Positions 27,521 through 35,356 of a stretch of DNA of 64,000 bases are shown one piece after another (position 1 is the first letter of the stretch; each line of letters opens with the position of its first letter). The translations under genes and the position numbers were made by a program. The notes beneath the pieces were generated by a model. The model did no database searches, was not told where the DNA came from, and saw nothing but the letters and a program-made list of their open reading frames with translations. Source of the stretch: Pseudomonas sp. ICMP 561 (lineage in GTDB: Bacteria > Pseudomonadota > Gammaproteobacteria > Pseudomonadales > Pseudomonadaceae). The stretch is from the NCBI RefSeq assembly GCF_002699985.1, contig NZ_LKBT01000023.1, positions 62,001 through 126,000 on the forward strand, written 5' to 3'.

Positions 27521-28348
27521 ATGACCAGTGCTCAGCTTGCCAAACCCAGCCGTAAGCAACGCGTTCGCACTTTGTGGATTTCCGATGTGCATTTGGGCAC
27601 GCGGGATTGCCAGGCGGAACACCTGACCCACTTCCTCAAAGGCTATCAGGCTGACAAGGTCTATCTGGTCGGCGATATCATCGACGGCTGGAAGCTGCGG
27701 GGCGGCATGTATTGGCCACAGGCTCACACAAATGTGATCCGCCGCTTGCTGACCATGAGCAAACGCGGCACCGAGGTGATCTATGTCACCGGCAACCACG
27801 ATGAGTTTTTGCGCCGCTATTCGAAACTGATTCTGGGCAATATCCATCTGGTGGATGAAGCCGAGCATGTCACTGCTGACGGGCGTCGTTTTCTGGTTAT
27901 CCACGGCGACCAGTTTGACGTAATTACCCGCTATCACCGCTGGCTGGCGTTTCTGGGCGACTCGGCCTATGAATTCACCCTGACACTCAACCGCTGGCTG
28001 AACCACTGGCGGGCGAAGTATGGCTACGGTTACTGGTCTTTATCGGCTTATCTAAAGCACAAGGTGAAGACTGCCGTCAGTTTCATCAGTGACTTTGAAG
28101 AAGCCATCGCCCATGAGTGCGTCAAGCGCGGCCTGGATGGCGTGGTATGTGGGCATATCCACCATGCCGAGATGCGCAGGGTCGGTGGAGTGGAATACCT
28201 GAACTGCGGTGACTGGGTCGAATCCTGTACGGCGTTGATCGAGCATCTGGACGGCACTATTGAGCTGTTTCGGCTCGCGGATGCTCATCTCAAGCACAAG
28301 GAACCGCTTGCTGAGGAAGCGCTTGAGGCCAGCGAACCGGTGGTCTAG
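27521..28348 (+). CDS. UDP-2,3-diacylglucosamine diphosphatase-like metallophosphoesterase
   Basis: A 275-aa calcineurin-like phosphoesterase with the full dimetal set: D22-x-H24 (SDVHLG), D52 (GDIIDGW), N92-H93 (GNHDE), H128 (HGDQFD) and C-terminal GHIHHAEMR. It resembles LpxH but is longer, with a different insert. Pseudomonads also encode the true lipid A enzyme elsewhere, so a role on another phospho-substrate is possible. CAGGAGA precedes the ATG. The stop overlaps the convergent Mpo1-like gene by 4 bp. Confidence 0.85.
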   Translation: MTSAQLAKPSRKQRVRTLWISDVHLGTRDCQAEHLTHFLKGYQADKVYLVGDIIDGWKLRGGMYWPQAHTNVIRRLLTMSKRGTEVIYVTGNHDEFLRRYSKLILGNIHLVDEAEHVTADGRRFLVIHGDQFDVITRYHRWLAFLGDSAYEFTLTLNRWLNHWRAKYGYGYWSLSAYLKHKVKTAVSFISDFEEAIAHECVKRGLDGVVCGHIHHAEMRRVGGVEYLNCGDWVESCTALIEHLDGTIELFRLADAHLKHKEPLAEEALEASEPVV

Positions 28349-28656
28349 AACGGTACCTTGCCCGTCAGCATGTCTCGGTACATCACAAAATCGCCCAGCA
28401 GACTGTAAAGCGGATGCTTGAACGTGGCAGGGCGGTTTTTCTCGAAGAAGAAATGGCCAACCCAGGCGAAGCCATATCCCGCCAGCGGCACGAGCCAGAT
28501 CAGGCTCCAACTGCCGCTGCCAATCACAAACGCCAGCAGGAAAATAACCAGACTGGTGCCCACGAAGTGCAGACGACGGCAGGCGCTGTCGCGGTGTTCC
28601 TGCAGATAGTAAGGGTAGAAATCGGCGAAGCGGATAAACGACTTGGTGGTTTCCAT
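28345..28656 (-). CDS. Mpo1-like (DUF962) membrane protein
   Basis: A 103-aa protein with the DUF962/Mpo1 pattern: HRDSACRRLHFVGTSL near residues 20-35, two hydrophobic segments (about 33-46 and 50-67) and WVGHFFFEKNRPATFKHPLYS. The conserved histidines in these motifs suit the Fe(II) site of yeast Mpo1, a 2-hydroxy fatty-acid alpha-oxidation dioxygenase. A bacterial function is not established. Confidence 0.88.
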   Translation of the reverse strand: METTKSFIRFADFYPYYLQEHRDSACRRLHFVGTSLVIFLLAFVIGSGSWSLIWLVPLAGYGFAWVGHFFFEKNRPATFKHPLYSLLGDFVMYRDMLTGKVPF

Positions 28657-28736
28657 GGCTGGAGTTCCTGATCGTTGGCGCTATTGGGTTTAATGTCAGC
28701 TGGCTTTGCGTCAGTTGACATTAAACGCCATTACGA

Positions 28737-30191
28737 TCAGTGACGCCAGAATGCCGGAATGCACAGCACCAGCACGGTAATGATCTCAAGACGTCCCAGC
28801 AGCATGCCTCCTGACAGAATCCACTTCGCCGCGTCTGGCAGGGTGGCGAAGTTACCTGCCGGGCCGATGGTCTCACCCAGGCCAGGACCTACGCCGGACA
28901 CGGTACTTGCAGCGCCGGTCAGTGCCGTCATCCAGTCGAGCCCCAGCAGCGACAGCAACAGGGCGATGCCGCAGATCGTGATGGTGAAGAAGAACGAGAA
29001 CGTCAGGATCGAACGGACGATTTCGTCGTCCAGGCGGTGGCCGTTATACGTCTGCTTGAGCACTGCACGCGGGTGGATCAACTGATTGAGGTTGGCCTTG
29101 AGCAGAATGTAGGCTACCTGAAAGCGGAATATTTTCACGCCGCCAGCGGTGGAGCCGGAGCAGCCACCGATAAAGCCCAGGTAGAAAAAAAACATCAGCG
29201 CGAAGTTGCCCCACAGGCTGTAATCGCCGAGGGCGAAACCGGTGGTGGTTACGACGGATGTCACGTTCAGGGCCACGTGACGGAGTGCGTCGTACCATGG
29301 CAGATCAGTGGTCGCCCAGTACCACGCGCCCAGTACAAGCCAGGTAACCAGCAACAAACCCAACAGCCCGCGAACCTGTTCATCACGAAACAGGGCGCCG
29401 CGGTTACCCCGCAGGGTTGCCACATACAAGGTGAACGGCAGGCTACCGAGGATCATCACCACAATGGCGACCCAATGCACGGCAGGTTCCGGCCATTTGG
29501 CCAGGGAAAGGTCAGAGGTTGAAAACCCGCCGGTCGAGATAGCCGACATGGCGTGGTTGATCGCATCGAACAGGCTCATGCCCGCGGCCCAGAAGGCCAG
29601 GCTGCCCAGCGCGGTAATACTGACGTAGGCCAGTACGATAAACTTGGCCACCATGTGCGAGCGGGGCATGACCTTTTCCGAGCGGTCGGAAGATTCGGTC
29701 TGGAACAGGCGCATGCCACCGATACGCAGCAGGGGCAGAATGGCTACCGCCATGCCGATAAAGCCGATCCCGCCCAGCCAGTGAAGCATCGAGCGCCAGA
29801 TGAGGATGCCCGGCGACATGGTGTCCAGGCCGCTGAGCACGGTAGAACCGGTCGCGGTAATGCCGGACATGCTTTCAAAGAACGAGTCTGTGTAACTGAT
29901 GTGCTGGGTGAGCAGAAACGGCAGGGCGGCGAACACGCAGACGACGATCCAGCTGGATACCGTCAGCAAGTACATGTCTCGCGGACGCAGATGCACGTGT
30001 TCCGGTCGTCCCGGAGTAATCAACGCAAGACCGGCCATGAACGTCAGCAGACTGGCCCACAGGAAAGATCGCAGGTCTTCAAAGCGATCGTAGATCACCA
30101 GGGTCACCATGGGCACGACCATGGCGATGGCCAGGGTGATCAGGAATATGCCGATAATGAAACCGATGATGCGAAGGGTCGGCAACGCCAT
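28737..30191 (-). CDS. trkH: Trk-type potassium uptake protein TrkH
   Basis: A 484-aa K+ translocating subunit with four pore loops, each with its glycine filter: SGITATGSTVLSG, SAISTGGFSTSDL, TSVVTTTGFALGD and STVSGVGPGLGETI. Multiple M1-P-M2 hairpins span the inner membrane. TrkA, which gates it, is encoded elsewhere. Single gene; divergent from the nitroreductase. Confidence 0.95.
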   Translation of the reverse strand: MALPTLRIIGFIIGIFLITLAIAMVVPMVTLVIYDRFEDLRSFLWASLLTFMAGLALITPGRPEHVHLRPRDMYLLTVSSWIVVCVFAALPFLLTQHISYTDSFFESMSGITATGSTVLSGLDTMSPGILIWRSMLHWLGGIGFIGMAVAILPLLRIGGMRLFQTESSDRSEKVMPRSHMVAKFIVLAYVSITALGSLAFWAAGMSLFDAINHAMSAISTGGFSTSDLSLAKWPEPAVHWVAIVVMILGSLPFTLYVATLRGNRGALFRDEQVRGLLGLLLVTWLVLGAWYWATTDLPWYDALRHVALNVTSVVTTTGFALGDYSLWGNFALMFFFYLGFIGGCSGSTAGGVKIFRFQVAYILLKANLNQLIHPRAVLKQTYNGHRLDDEIVRSILTFSFFFTITICGIALLLSLLGLDWMTALTGAASTVSGVGPGLGETIGPAGNFATLPDAAKWILSGGMLLGRLEIITVLVLCIPAFWRH

Positions 30192-30353
30192 GCAGTCACT
30201 CTGACTAGTTCGGGGAAAGGCGCCATTCTACCTGCGGCCCACGGCAAGTAAACCGTGGCCTGTACGCCGCAGTGTGTAAGTAATTGCCTCGGCAGTTCGT
30301 TATCCGGGTGCACAGGCTCTAGAATGGCCCATCATTTTTCAAGGAGGTAGCCC

Positions 30354-30914
30354 ATGGAGGCGCTCGACGTATTGCTCAATCGTGTCTCGGTCCCGCGATT
30401 GATCGACCCGGCCCCGGATGCAGCCCAGCGCGAAATACTGTTCAGTGCCGCCATGCGCGCGCCGGATCACGGCCAGCTGCGGCCATTCCGTTTTATCACC
30501 GTGGAAGGCGCAGCCCGTGAGCGTATGGGGGACTTGCTTGCCCAGGCGCTGCAGGCCAGCGGATCGGAAGTGACCCCGCAAGCATTGGACAAGGCACGTC
30601 TTGGCCCATTACGCGCGCCGCTGGTGGTGGTTGTCGTTGCCCGCCTGCAGGATCACTACAAGGTGCCGAAGGCTGAGCAACTGATTACTGCGGGCTGTGC
30701 GGCCCATAGCGTTTTGCTGGCGTCCTACGCGCTGGGCGTCGGGGCGGTGTGGCGTACCGGCGAGTTGTCGTATTCGCCACTCGTCGCCAAAGGTTTCGGC
30801 CTGGCGGATGATGAGGAAGTGATCGCCTTCCTGTATCTGGGCACGCCACAGAACCCGCCACGGGTTGCTGCGAAAGTGGATGTGGTAGATTTTGTGAGTG
30901 AGTGGCAGGGCTGA
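30354..30914 (+). CDS. NAD(P)H nitroreductase (YdjA-like)
   Basis: A 186-aa FMN-dependent nitroreductase of the short YdjA type. Visible marks are the N-terminal RVSVPRLIDPAPD, AAMRAPDHGQLRPFRF (FMN phosphate contact) and the C-terminal EEVIAFLYLGTP. AAGGAGG lies upstream of the ATG. The physiological substrate is unknown. Confidence 0.9.
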   Translation: MEALDVLLNRVSVPRLIDPAPDAAQREILFSAAMRAPDHGQLRPFRFITVEGAARERMGDLLAQALQASGSEVTPQALDKARLGPLRAPLVVVVVARLQDHYKVPKAEQLITAGCAAHSVLLASYALGVGAVWRTGELSYSPLVAKGFGLADDEEVIAFLYLGTPQNPPRVAAKVDVVDFVSEWQG

Positions 30915-30966
30915 GTGCTTTAAGCAATCGTTAGCGTTTCTGATGATTTTTTTTGCGCGTTCAAAT

Positions 30967-31042
30967 CGCCATCGCGGGCAAGCGCGCTCCTACAGTTAGA
31001 ACGCGGTTTGTGACTGTAGGAGCGCGCTTGCCCGCGATGGCG
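30967..31042. repeat. REP pair (class CGCCATCGCGGGCAAGCG)
   Basis: CGCCATCGCGGGCAAGCGCG opposed to CGCGCTTGCCCGCGATGGCG, perfect arms with the TAGGAG/CTCCTA ends facing inward rather than outward. Lies between the convergent ends of the nitroreductase and histidine kinase genes. Confidence 0.9.
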
Positions 31043-31066
31043 TCATTGGGTTTTGGAGAACACGAT

Positions 31067-32404
31067 CTAAACCCCCGAACCCGCTGGCTCCGCTGGCAAA
31101 TCAATAATCGCCAGAAATCCGCCTTCGGGATGATTACCCAGAATCAATTCCCCGCCATGACGTTGCGCGGCACGACGAGCAATTGCCAGCCCCAGGCCGT
31201 GACCCGGTGCGGCCTGGCCGGGGGCTCGGTAAAACGGCTCGCCCAGTTGCGTCAGGTGCTCAGCCGCTACGCCTGGCCCCTGATCGCGCACACTCAATTG
31301 CAGCCGGTCGCCGACCCGTTTTGCCTGAATGTCTATCGGCTTGCCGGCCGGATTGAAGCGCAATGCGTTACGCAACAGATTGTCAGTGGCCCGCTCAATC
31401 ATGTCAGGCCACCCCTGTAGAGACAGATTGGGCTCAACGCTCACGGCGATTTGCTGATCGTCACCGTCCAGATTTGCATCGTTCTTGAGGCGCAGAAGCA
31501 ACGCGTTGAGATCAATAGGCTCAGCGCTGCTCAGTTGCGCATCAAGGCGTGCCAGAGCGAGGATTTCGCTGATCAGCGCTTCCAGACGATCACATTCGCG
31601 GCTGAGGCGTGGCCAGAGCTTTTCCCGTTCGGCCGGTTCCGCCCGTTCTGCCAGCGCCAGTGCGATACGCAAACGGGCCAGTGGCGAGCGCAATTCATGG
31701 GACACATCGCGCAGCAGCTGGCGCTGACTGCCGATCAGACTCTGCAGCCGCGCGCCCATGCGATTGAAGTCAGTGGCCAGCACGCCGAATTCATCCCGGC
31801 GATTCGCCAGTTGCGCGAGGCTGTTTTGTTGATAAGTGGTTTGCCCAAGATCATGCACCGCGCCGCGCAAACGGCTGAGGGGGCGAGTGATGGACAAGGT
31901 CACCAGCAGGCTGAACAAGGTCAGCACCACCAGGGCAATACCCAGCGCGCTGAGCGGCCACATCAGGCTGTCGCGGTGCCACGCATCCAGCTCCGGGTGA
32001 GGGATGCGATAGATGAACAGGTAGGTTTCGCCGGTTTTTTCGCTGGTGTATTCCGTCGTCAGGCGACGCCACGGAAGCGGTCCTGGATTATCGCCCTGAC
32101 GGGCTTCAAGTGCCGCAGCACGAGGTGAGAGAGTACCCCGCACCACCGGATCGCCACTGTCGTTGAGGACCTGAACATCTATGTGTTTTTTGCGTTTGAG
32201 GCTTTGCAGGTAGTCCTGTGCGGCATCCGCACCCTGGTTTTCATACTGCTCGGTCCATGTCTGCGGCAGATGACTCAGCAGCGGGTGACGGCTGAGGATC
32301 CACGCGTCTTGATTAAGCATGTGGCCGAGCAGGATCGACAGCCCTGCAACCAGGGCAATGGCCAGCCAGAAGCTAGCCAGAATTCGCCAGAACAATGAAC
32401 GCAC
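31067..32404 (-). CDS. Two-component sensor histidine kinase (CpxA/CpxS-like)
   Basis: A 445-aa inner-membrane kinase. TM1 is near residues 8-28, followed by a periplasmic sensor of about 110 residues. TM2 is near 145-170, then a HAMP domain. The H-box RDVSHELRSPLARLR carries the phospho-histidine, the N-box is DNLLRNALRFNP and the G-box DQGPGVA. Third gene of the minus-strand cluster after the regulator and the Spy-like gene. Gene order matches the CpxR/CpxS region next to trkH in P. aeruginosa, so an envelope-stress role is likely. No CpxP-type sensing contact can be proven here. Confidence 0.88.
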   Translation of the reverse strand: MRSLFWRILASFWLAIALVAGLSILLGHMLNQDAWILSRHPLLSHLPQTWTEQYENQGADAAQDYLQSLKRKKHIDVQVLNDSGDPVVRGTLSPRAAALEARQGDNPGPLPWRRLTTEYTSEKTGETYLFIYRIPHPELDAWHRDSLMWPLSALGIALVVLTLFSLLVTLSITRPLSRLRGAVHDLGQTTYQQNSLAQLANRRDEFGVLATDFNRMGARLQSLIGSQRQLLRDVSHELRSPLARLRIALALAERAEPAEREKLWPRLSRECDRLEALISEILALARLDAQLSSAEPIDLNALLLRLKNDANLDGDDQQIAVSVEPNLSLQGWPDMIERATDNLLRNALRFNPAGKPIDIQAKRVGDRLQLSVRDQGPGVAAEHLTQLGEPFYRAPGQAAPGHGLGLAIARRAAQRHGGELILGNHPEGGFLAIIDLPAEPAGSGV

Positions 32405-32478
32405 GGGACAACCTCAAATAGGAAAACCCGGCACGCTTGGGGAGTGCCGGGTTCAGGTGTATCAGTAGCTTACTGGGC

Positions 32479-32916
32479 TTACTGGGCTTTTTGCGCTTTT
32501 TGCGCCTTCCACGCTTCGAATTCAGCGCGTTCGGCCATTTTTGCTGCGCGCTCTTTCTGCATTTCGTCGAATTCCTTCTGCTGGTCAGGCTTGAGCAGCG
32601 CACGGATATCGCTATCGGTTTTGGTGCGCTTGGCGTCCAGTTCGTCTTTCATGGCTTTCTGGTCAGCGGGCGACAGCTTGGCCAGATACTTTTCAGTGAT
32701 GTCCTTGCGGTCGTGCATTCGCTCGCCCATCAGTTTGCCAATCTGTTGGCGCTGTTCGGGGGTCAGGTCCAGCTTGCCGAAGGGGCCGCGATCATGGTGC
32801 ATGCCAGCACGTGGACCGTCAGGGCCTGGACCGAAACCAGGGCCATCGCCAGGTGCAGCCATTGCAACGGTAGGCAGGGCAGCAGCGAACATCAAAGCGA
32901 TCAGAGTCTTGCGCAT
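32479..32916 (-). CDS. Periplasmic Spy/CpxP-like LTxxQ protein
   Basis: A 145-aa secreted protein. Signal peptide with cleavage near AMA-AP (residue 20), a Gly/Pro-rich stretch, then two LTxxQ-type repeats (LTPEQRQQI near 51 and LKPDQQKEF near 106). It ends in a helical, lysine-rich tail with repeated QKA. In enterobacteria Spy is an ATP-independent chaperone and CpxP an inhibitor of the sensor. A GTAAA-N6-GTAAA box lies 84-99 bp upstream, which supports control by the adjacent response regulator. Confidence 0.87.
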   Translation of the reverse strand: MRKTLIALMFAAALPTVAMAAPGDGPGFGPGPDGPRAGMHHDRGPFGKLDLTPEQRQQIGKLMGERMHDRKDITEKYLAKLSPADQKAMKDELDAKRTKTDSDIRALLKPDQQKEFDEMQKERAAKMAERAEFEAWKAQKAQKAQ

Positions 32917-32999
32917 GGTGTATCTCCTTGTCTCGAATCCGGCTCGTTGCCGGTTGAGGCCAGTTTAGGGAGATCAAGGTCAAGAGCGGTCAGGCTACT

Positions 33000-33015
33000 G
33001 TAAAGCCTTGGTAAA
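33000..33015 (+). promoter_or_regulatory. Putative CpxR box
   Basis: GTAAAGCCTTGGTAAA is an exact GTAAA-N6-GTAAA direct repeat, the consensus known for CpxR (GTAAA-N4-8-GTAAA). It lies upstream of the Spy-like gene and reads on the strand opposite to it. Since the CpxR-like regulator is the adjacent gene, control of the Spy-like/kinase genes from here is a reasonable inference. Confidence 0.65.
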
Positions 33016-33040
33016 GAGGGAGGGGAGCAGTTATCAGTTT

Positions 33041-33111
33041 CAAGCTACAAGCTTCAAGAGGTACAGCTCATGTGCTCCATGCTCTTCTTGCAGCTTGCAG
33101 CTTGCAGCTTG
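33041..33111. repeat. Imperfect inverted repeat, AAGCTGCAAG type
   Basis: The left arm CAAGCTACAAGCTTCAAGAG opposes the right arm CTCTTCTTGCAGCTTGCAGC plus two further AGCTTG units. It sits directly after the response-regulator stop. Related to the element at 1360-1441, again within or at the end of a minus-strand operon gene. Confidence 0.65.
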
Positions 33112-33115
33112 GTCG

Positions 33116-33793
33116 TCAGACCGCGTAGTAATAACCCCGGCTACGCAACGCCACTATTCGCGGACGGCCGTCAGGATGCGGGCCGATTTTCTTGCGCAGG
33201 TTACTCACGTGCATGTCCAGGCTACGGTCATAAAGGGTCAGTTTGCGCCCCAGCGCCAGTTGCGCCAGTTCCTGCTTGTCCAGTGGTTCACCCGGTTGGC
33301 GCAGCAACGCTTCGAGCAAACGGCTTTCCGACATGGTAAGGACCAGTTCCTGATCGTTGATGATCGCCACACCGCGCACGGGGCTGAAACTCAGGTCGCC
33401 GAGTTCAAGCTGGGTCGACACGGCCGTCGGATGGCTGCGACGCAGCACGGCGCGCAGGCGAGCGGTCAGTTCGCGAGGGTCGCAGGGTTTGGCCAGGTAA
33501 TCATCCGCGCCCAGTTCCAGGCCCAGAATCCGATCCAGCGGCTCACCACGGGCCGAGAGCATCAATACCGGCAGATCAGGGTGATCGTTGCGCAATTGCT
33601 TGAGTAATTCCAGGCCGCTGCCGTCCGGAAGCATGACGTCCAGAACCACCGCCGCTGGCGCGGATTCGGCGAGGGCGCGACGGGCACTTTGGCCGTCATG
33701 GCAGGCACGAACCAGAAAACCTTCCTGGCTCAACCAGCTACTCAGAAGCTCACACAGCTCCTGATCATCATCAATAAGTAACAGCTCGCTCAT
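33116..33793 (-). CDS. OmpR-family response regulator (CpxR-like)
   Basis: A 225-aa regulator. Receiver domain with acidic pocket D8-D9-D10, phospho-acceptor D52 (VVLDVMLPDG) and K102-type KP (LAKPCDPREL). The C-terminal winged-helix output domain includes MSESRLLEALLRQPGEPLDKQEL and SLDMHVSNLRKKIG. Starts 7 bp after the coiled-coil gene on the same strand. By order and neighbours it is the CpxR counterpart for the downstream kinase; the GTAAA-N6-GTAAA box ahead of the Spy-like gene agrees. Confidence 0.92.
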   Translation of the reverse strand: MSELLLIDDDQELCELLSSWLSQEGFLVRACHDGQSARRALAESAPAAVVLDVMLPDGSGLELLKQLRNDHPDLPVLMLSARGEPLDRILGLELGADDYLAKPCDPRELTARLRAVLRRSHPTAVSTQLELGDLSFSPVRGVAIINDQELVLTMSESRLLEALLRQPGEPLDKQELAQLALGRKLTLYDRSLDMHVSNLRKKIGPHPDGRPRIVALRSRGYYYAV

Positions 33794-33800
33794 GTCTCAC

Positions 33801-34208
33801 TCAATTTAGCCACTGTCGACGCTGCTTACGTCCACCGCGGGCAAAGATACCGCACAGGAGGGCTATCAGCGCAACACCCCCTCCGGTGACGAACCATTGT
33901 TGCTGTTCACTCAGGATACGTTGCGGTTCAGCCGATTGTGCTTCTTTGAGCTGCAACTTGAGCCTTTGGTTCTCTTGACGCAGACGAGTGAGCTGGGCGC
34001 TCTCGCGGGCGGCGTCGGCGTTCTGTACCTGTTTGAGAAGATCTTCGCGCTGGCGCTCACTTTCCTTGAGACGCTGTTGGAGATCACTGATCTGAGCAGC
34101 AGTGGTCGGCAGCGGCAACGCATAGGAGTTACCCGAACCACTTGTTTCCTCGGCCTGGGCCGCCGTGGCACCCATTACCAATACAGCAATCAGCAGACAT
34201 GCCCGCAT
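33801..34208 (-). CDS. Signal-peptide, coiled-coil, C-terminal membrane-anchor protein
   Basis: A 135-aa protein with signal peptide (cleavage near AQA-EE, residue 19), a coiled coil of about 60 residues (ISDLQQRLKESERQREDLLK onward) and a C-terminal membrane segment (VTGGGVALIALLCGIFA) followed by RGGRKQRRQWLN. This resembles the end of the TIGR04211/YgiM SH3-and-anchor family, but the N-terminal SH3 domain is missing. It may be the first gene of the CpxR-like operon. Function unknown; some pseudomonad entries mislabel similar proteins as initiation factor 2. Confidence 0.75.
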   Translation of the reverse strand: MRACLLIAVLVMGATAAQAEETSGSGNSYALPLPTTAAQISDLQQRLKESERQREDLLKQVQNADAARESAQLTRLRQENQRLKLQLKEAQSAEPQRILSEQQQWFVTGGGVALIALLCGIFARGGRKQRRQWLN

Positions 34209-34333
34209 CTGAACTCCTGTTTCCGCGTCCGTGTTTTCGACGACCGCATTTCTGGGCGGCAGTATTTTTATAGAACATTCAGCAGGTTGTCGGCAGGGCG
34301 TTGAGAATGATTAGCGTCAGAGGGGGAGAATCT

Positions 34334-34364
34334 GTAATCGCTGCCCTGGGCTGGCAGCGATTAC
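34334..34364. other. Perfect 12-bp stem hairpin
   Basis: GTAATCGCTGCC and GGCAGCGATTAC pair perfectly around a 7-base loop. It lies 22 bases after the YciI-like stop on the minus strand. There is no T run on either side, so intrinsic termination is possible but not certain. Confidence 0.55.
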
Positions 34365-34386
34365 GACACGATGCAGGCGGGAATGC

Positions 34387-34686
34387 TTAAGGCAGCACTT
34401 TCTTGAAAGGCTTCACGACGACATTGGCGTACACGCCAGCTATTACGAAAGGATCCGCCTCGGCCCAGCTTTTTGCCGCGCTCAGGGATTCGAACTCGGC
34501 AACGATCAGGCTACCGGAGAAGCCTGCTGCGCCAGGGTCGTTGCTGTCCACCGCCGGGTTGGGGCCTGCCAGAATCAGACGGCCTTCATCTTTGAGCGCA
34601 TTGAGGCGATCCAGATGGGCAGGACGTACGCTCAGGCGTTTTTCCAGGGAGTTTTCGACGTCTGTGGCAATGATTGCGTAGAGCAT
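34387..34686 (-). CDS. yciI: YciI-family protein
   Basis: A 99-aa ferredoxin-like fold protein with the YciI pattern: R-x-x-HL (RPAHLDRL), DEGRLILAGPNP and the His/Asp-type C-terminal AEADPFVIAGVYANVVVKPF. It starts one base after the septation protein gene, so is co-translated with it, the same pairing as yciI/yciB in other gammaproteobacteria. Enzymatic role uncertain. Confidence 0.9.
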   Translation of the reverse strand: MLYAIIATDVENSLEKRLSVRPAHLDRLNALKDEGRLILAGPNPAVDSNDPGAAGFSGSLIVAEFESLSAAKSWAEADPFVIAGVYANVVVKPFKKVLP

Positions 34687-34687
34687 G

Positions 34688-35290
34688 TCAGTCCTCGGTT
34701 TTTGTCGTTGGCGGCGGGGAGGCCGGGTCTTGCATGTGTTTGGCAAGGTACAGGCCCTGAGCGATCAGGAACACCAGGGTCATGCCCAGGCTGCCGAATA
34801 CTTTGAAGTCCACCCAGAATTCCTGATAAGTGAACGCCACATAAAGGTTGGCCGCACCGCAGAACAGGAAGAAGATGATCCAGGCGATGTTCAGTCTGGT
34901 CCAGATTGGCTTCGGCAGACTCAGCGCGTGACCCATGATGCGCTGGATCAACGGGCGGTCGCCGATGAAGTGGCTACCGGCAAATGCCAGCGCGAACAGC
35001 CAGTTCACCACCGGGGCTTTCCATTTGAGAAAAGTCTCGCTGTGGAAGGCCAGGGTCAGGCTACCGAACACCAGACAGGCAACCAGTGTCAGCCACTGGC
35101 TTTTTTCCAGCTTGCCCTGTTTGAAAAACAGAATGCCGTAGACCACCACCGAACTGATGATCAACATGGCGGTCGCACTGAAAATACCGCCCAGCGTGTA
35201 AGTGTTGCCGAGGATTTCGACAGCACGAGGCTCTATTTTGTAGACGATGAAAAACAGCAGCAGCGGGATGAAGTCGATGAATTGTTTCAC
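34688..35290 (-). CDS. yciB: Inner-membrane septation protein YciB/IspA
   Basis: A 200-aa membrane protein with five or six hydrophobic segments. The family start VKQFIDFIPLLLFFIVYK uses a GTG codon at 35290; an in-frame ATG 13 codons upstream is less likely. Other marks are GGIFSATAMLI, FHSETFLKWKAPVVNWLFA and WTRLNIAWIIFF. YciB homologues in Shigella and E. coli affect cell-envelope growth and septation. Divergent from rnm with 66 bp between starts. Confidence 0.9.
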   Translation of the reverse strand: MKQFIDFIPLLLFFIVYKIEPRAVEILGNTYTLGGIFSATAMLIISSVVVYGILFFKQGKLEKSQWLTLVACLVFGSLTLAFHSETFLKWKAPVVNWLFALAFAGSHFIGDRPLIQRIMGHALSLPKPIWTRLNIAWIIFFLFCGAANLYVAFTYQEFWVDFKVFGSLGMTLVFLIAQGLYLAKHMQDPASPPPTTKTED

Positions 35291-35356
35291 AATGGCAGCC
35301 AGAAGCAGGATGTGACGGCATAATAACAAACATCAATGACAGCGAAAGCGCTACCT

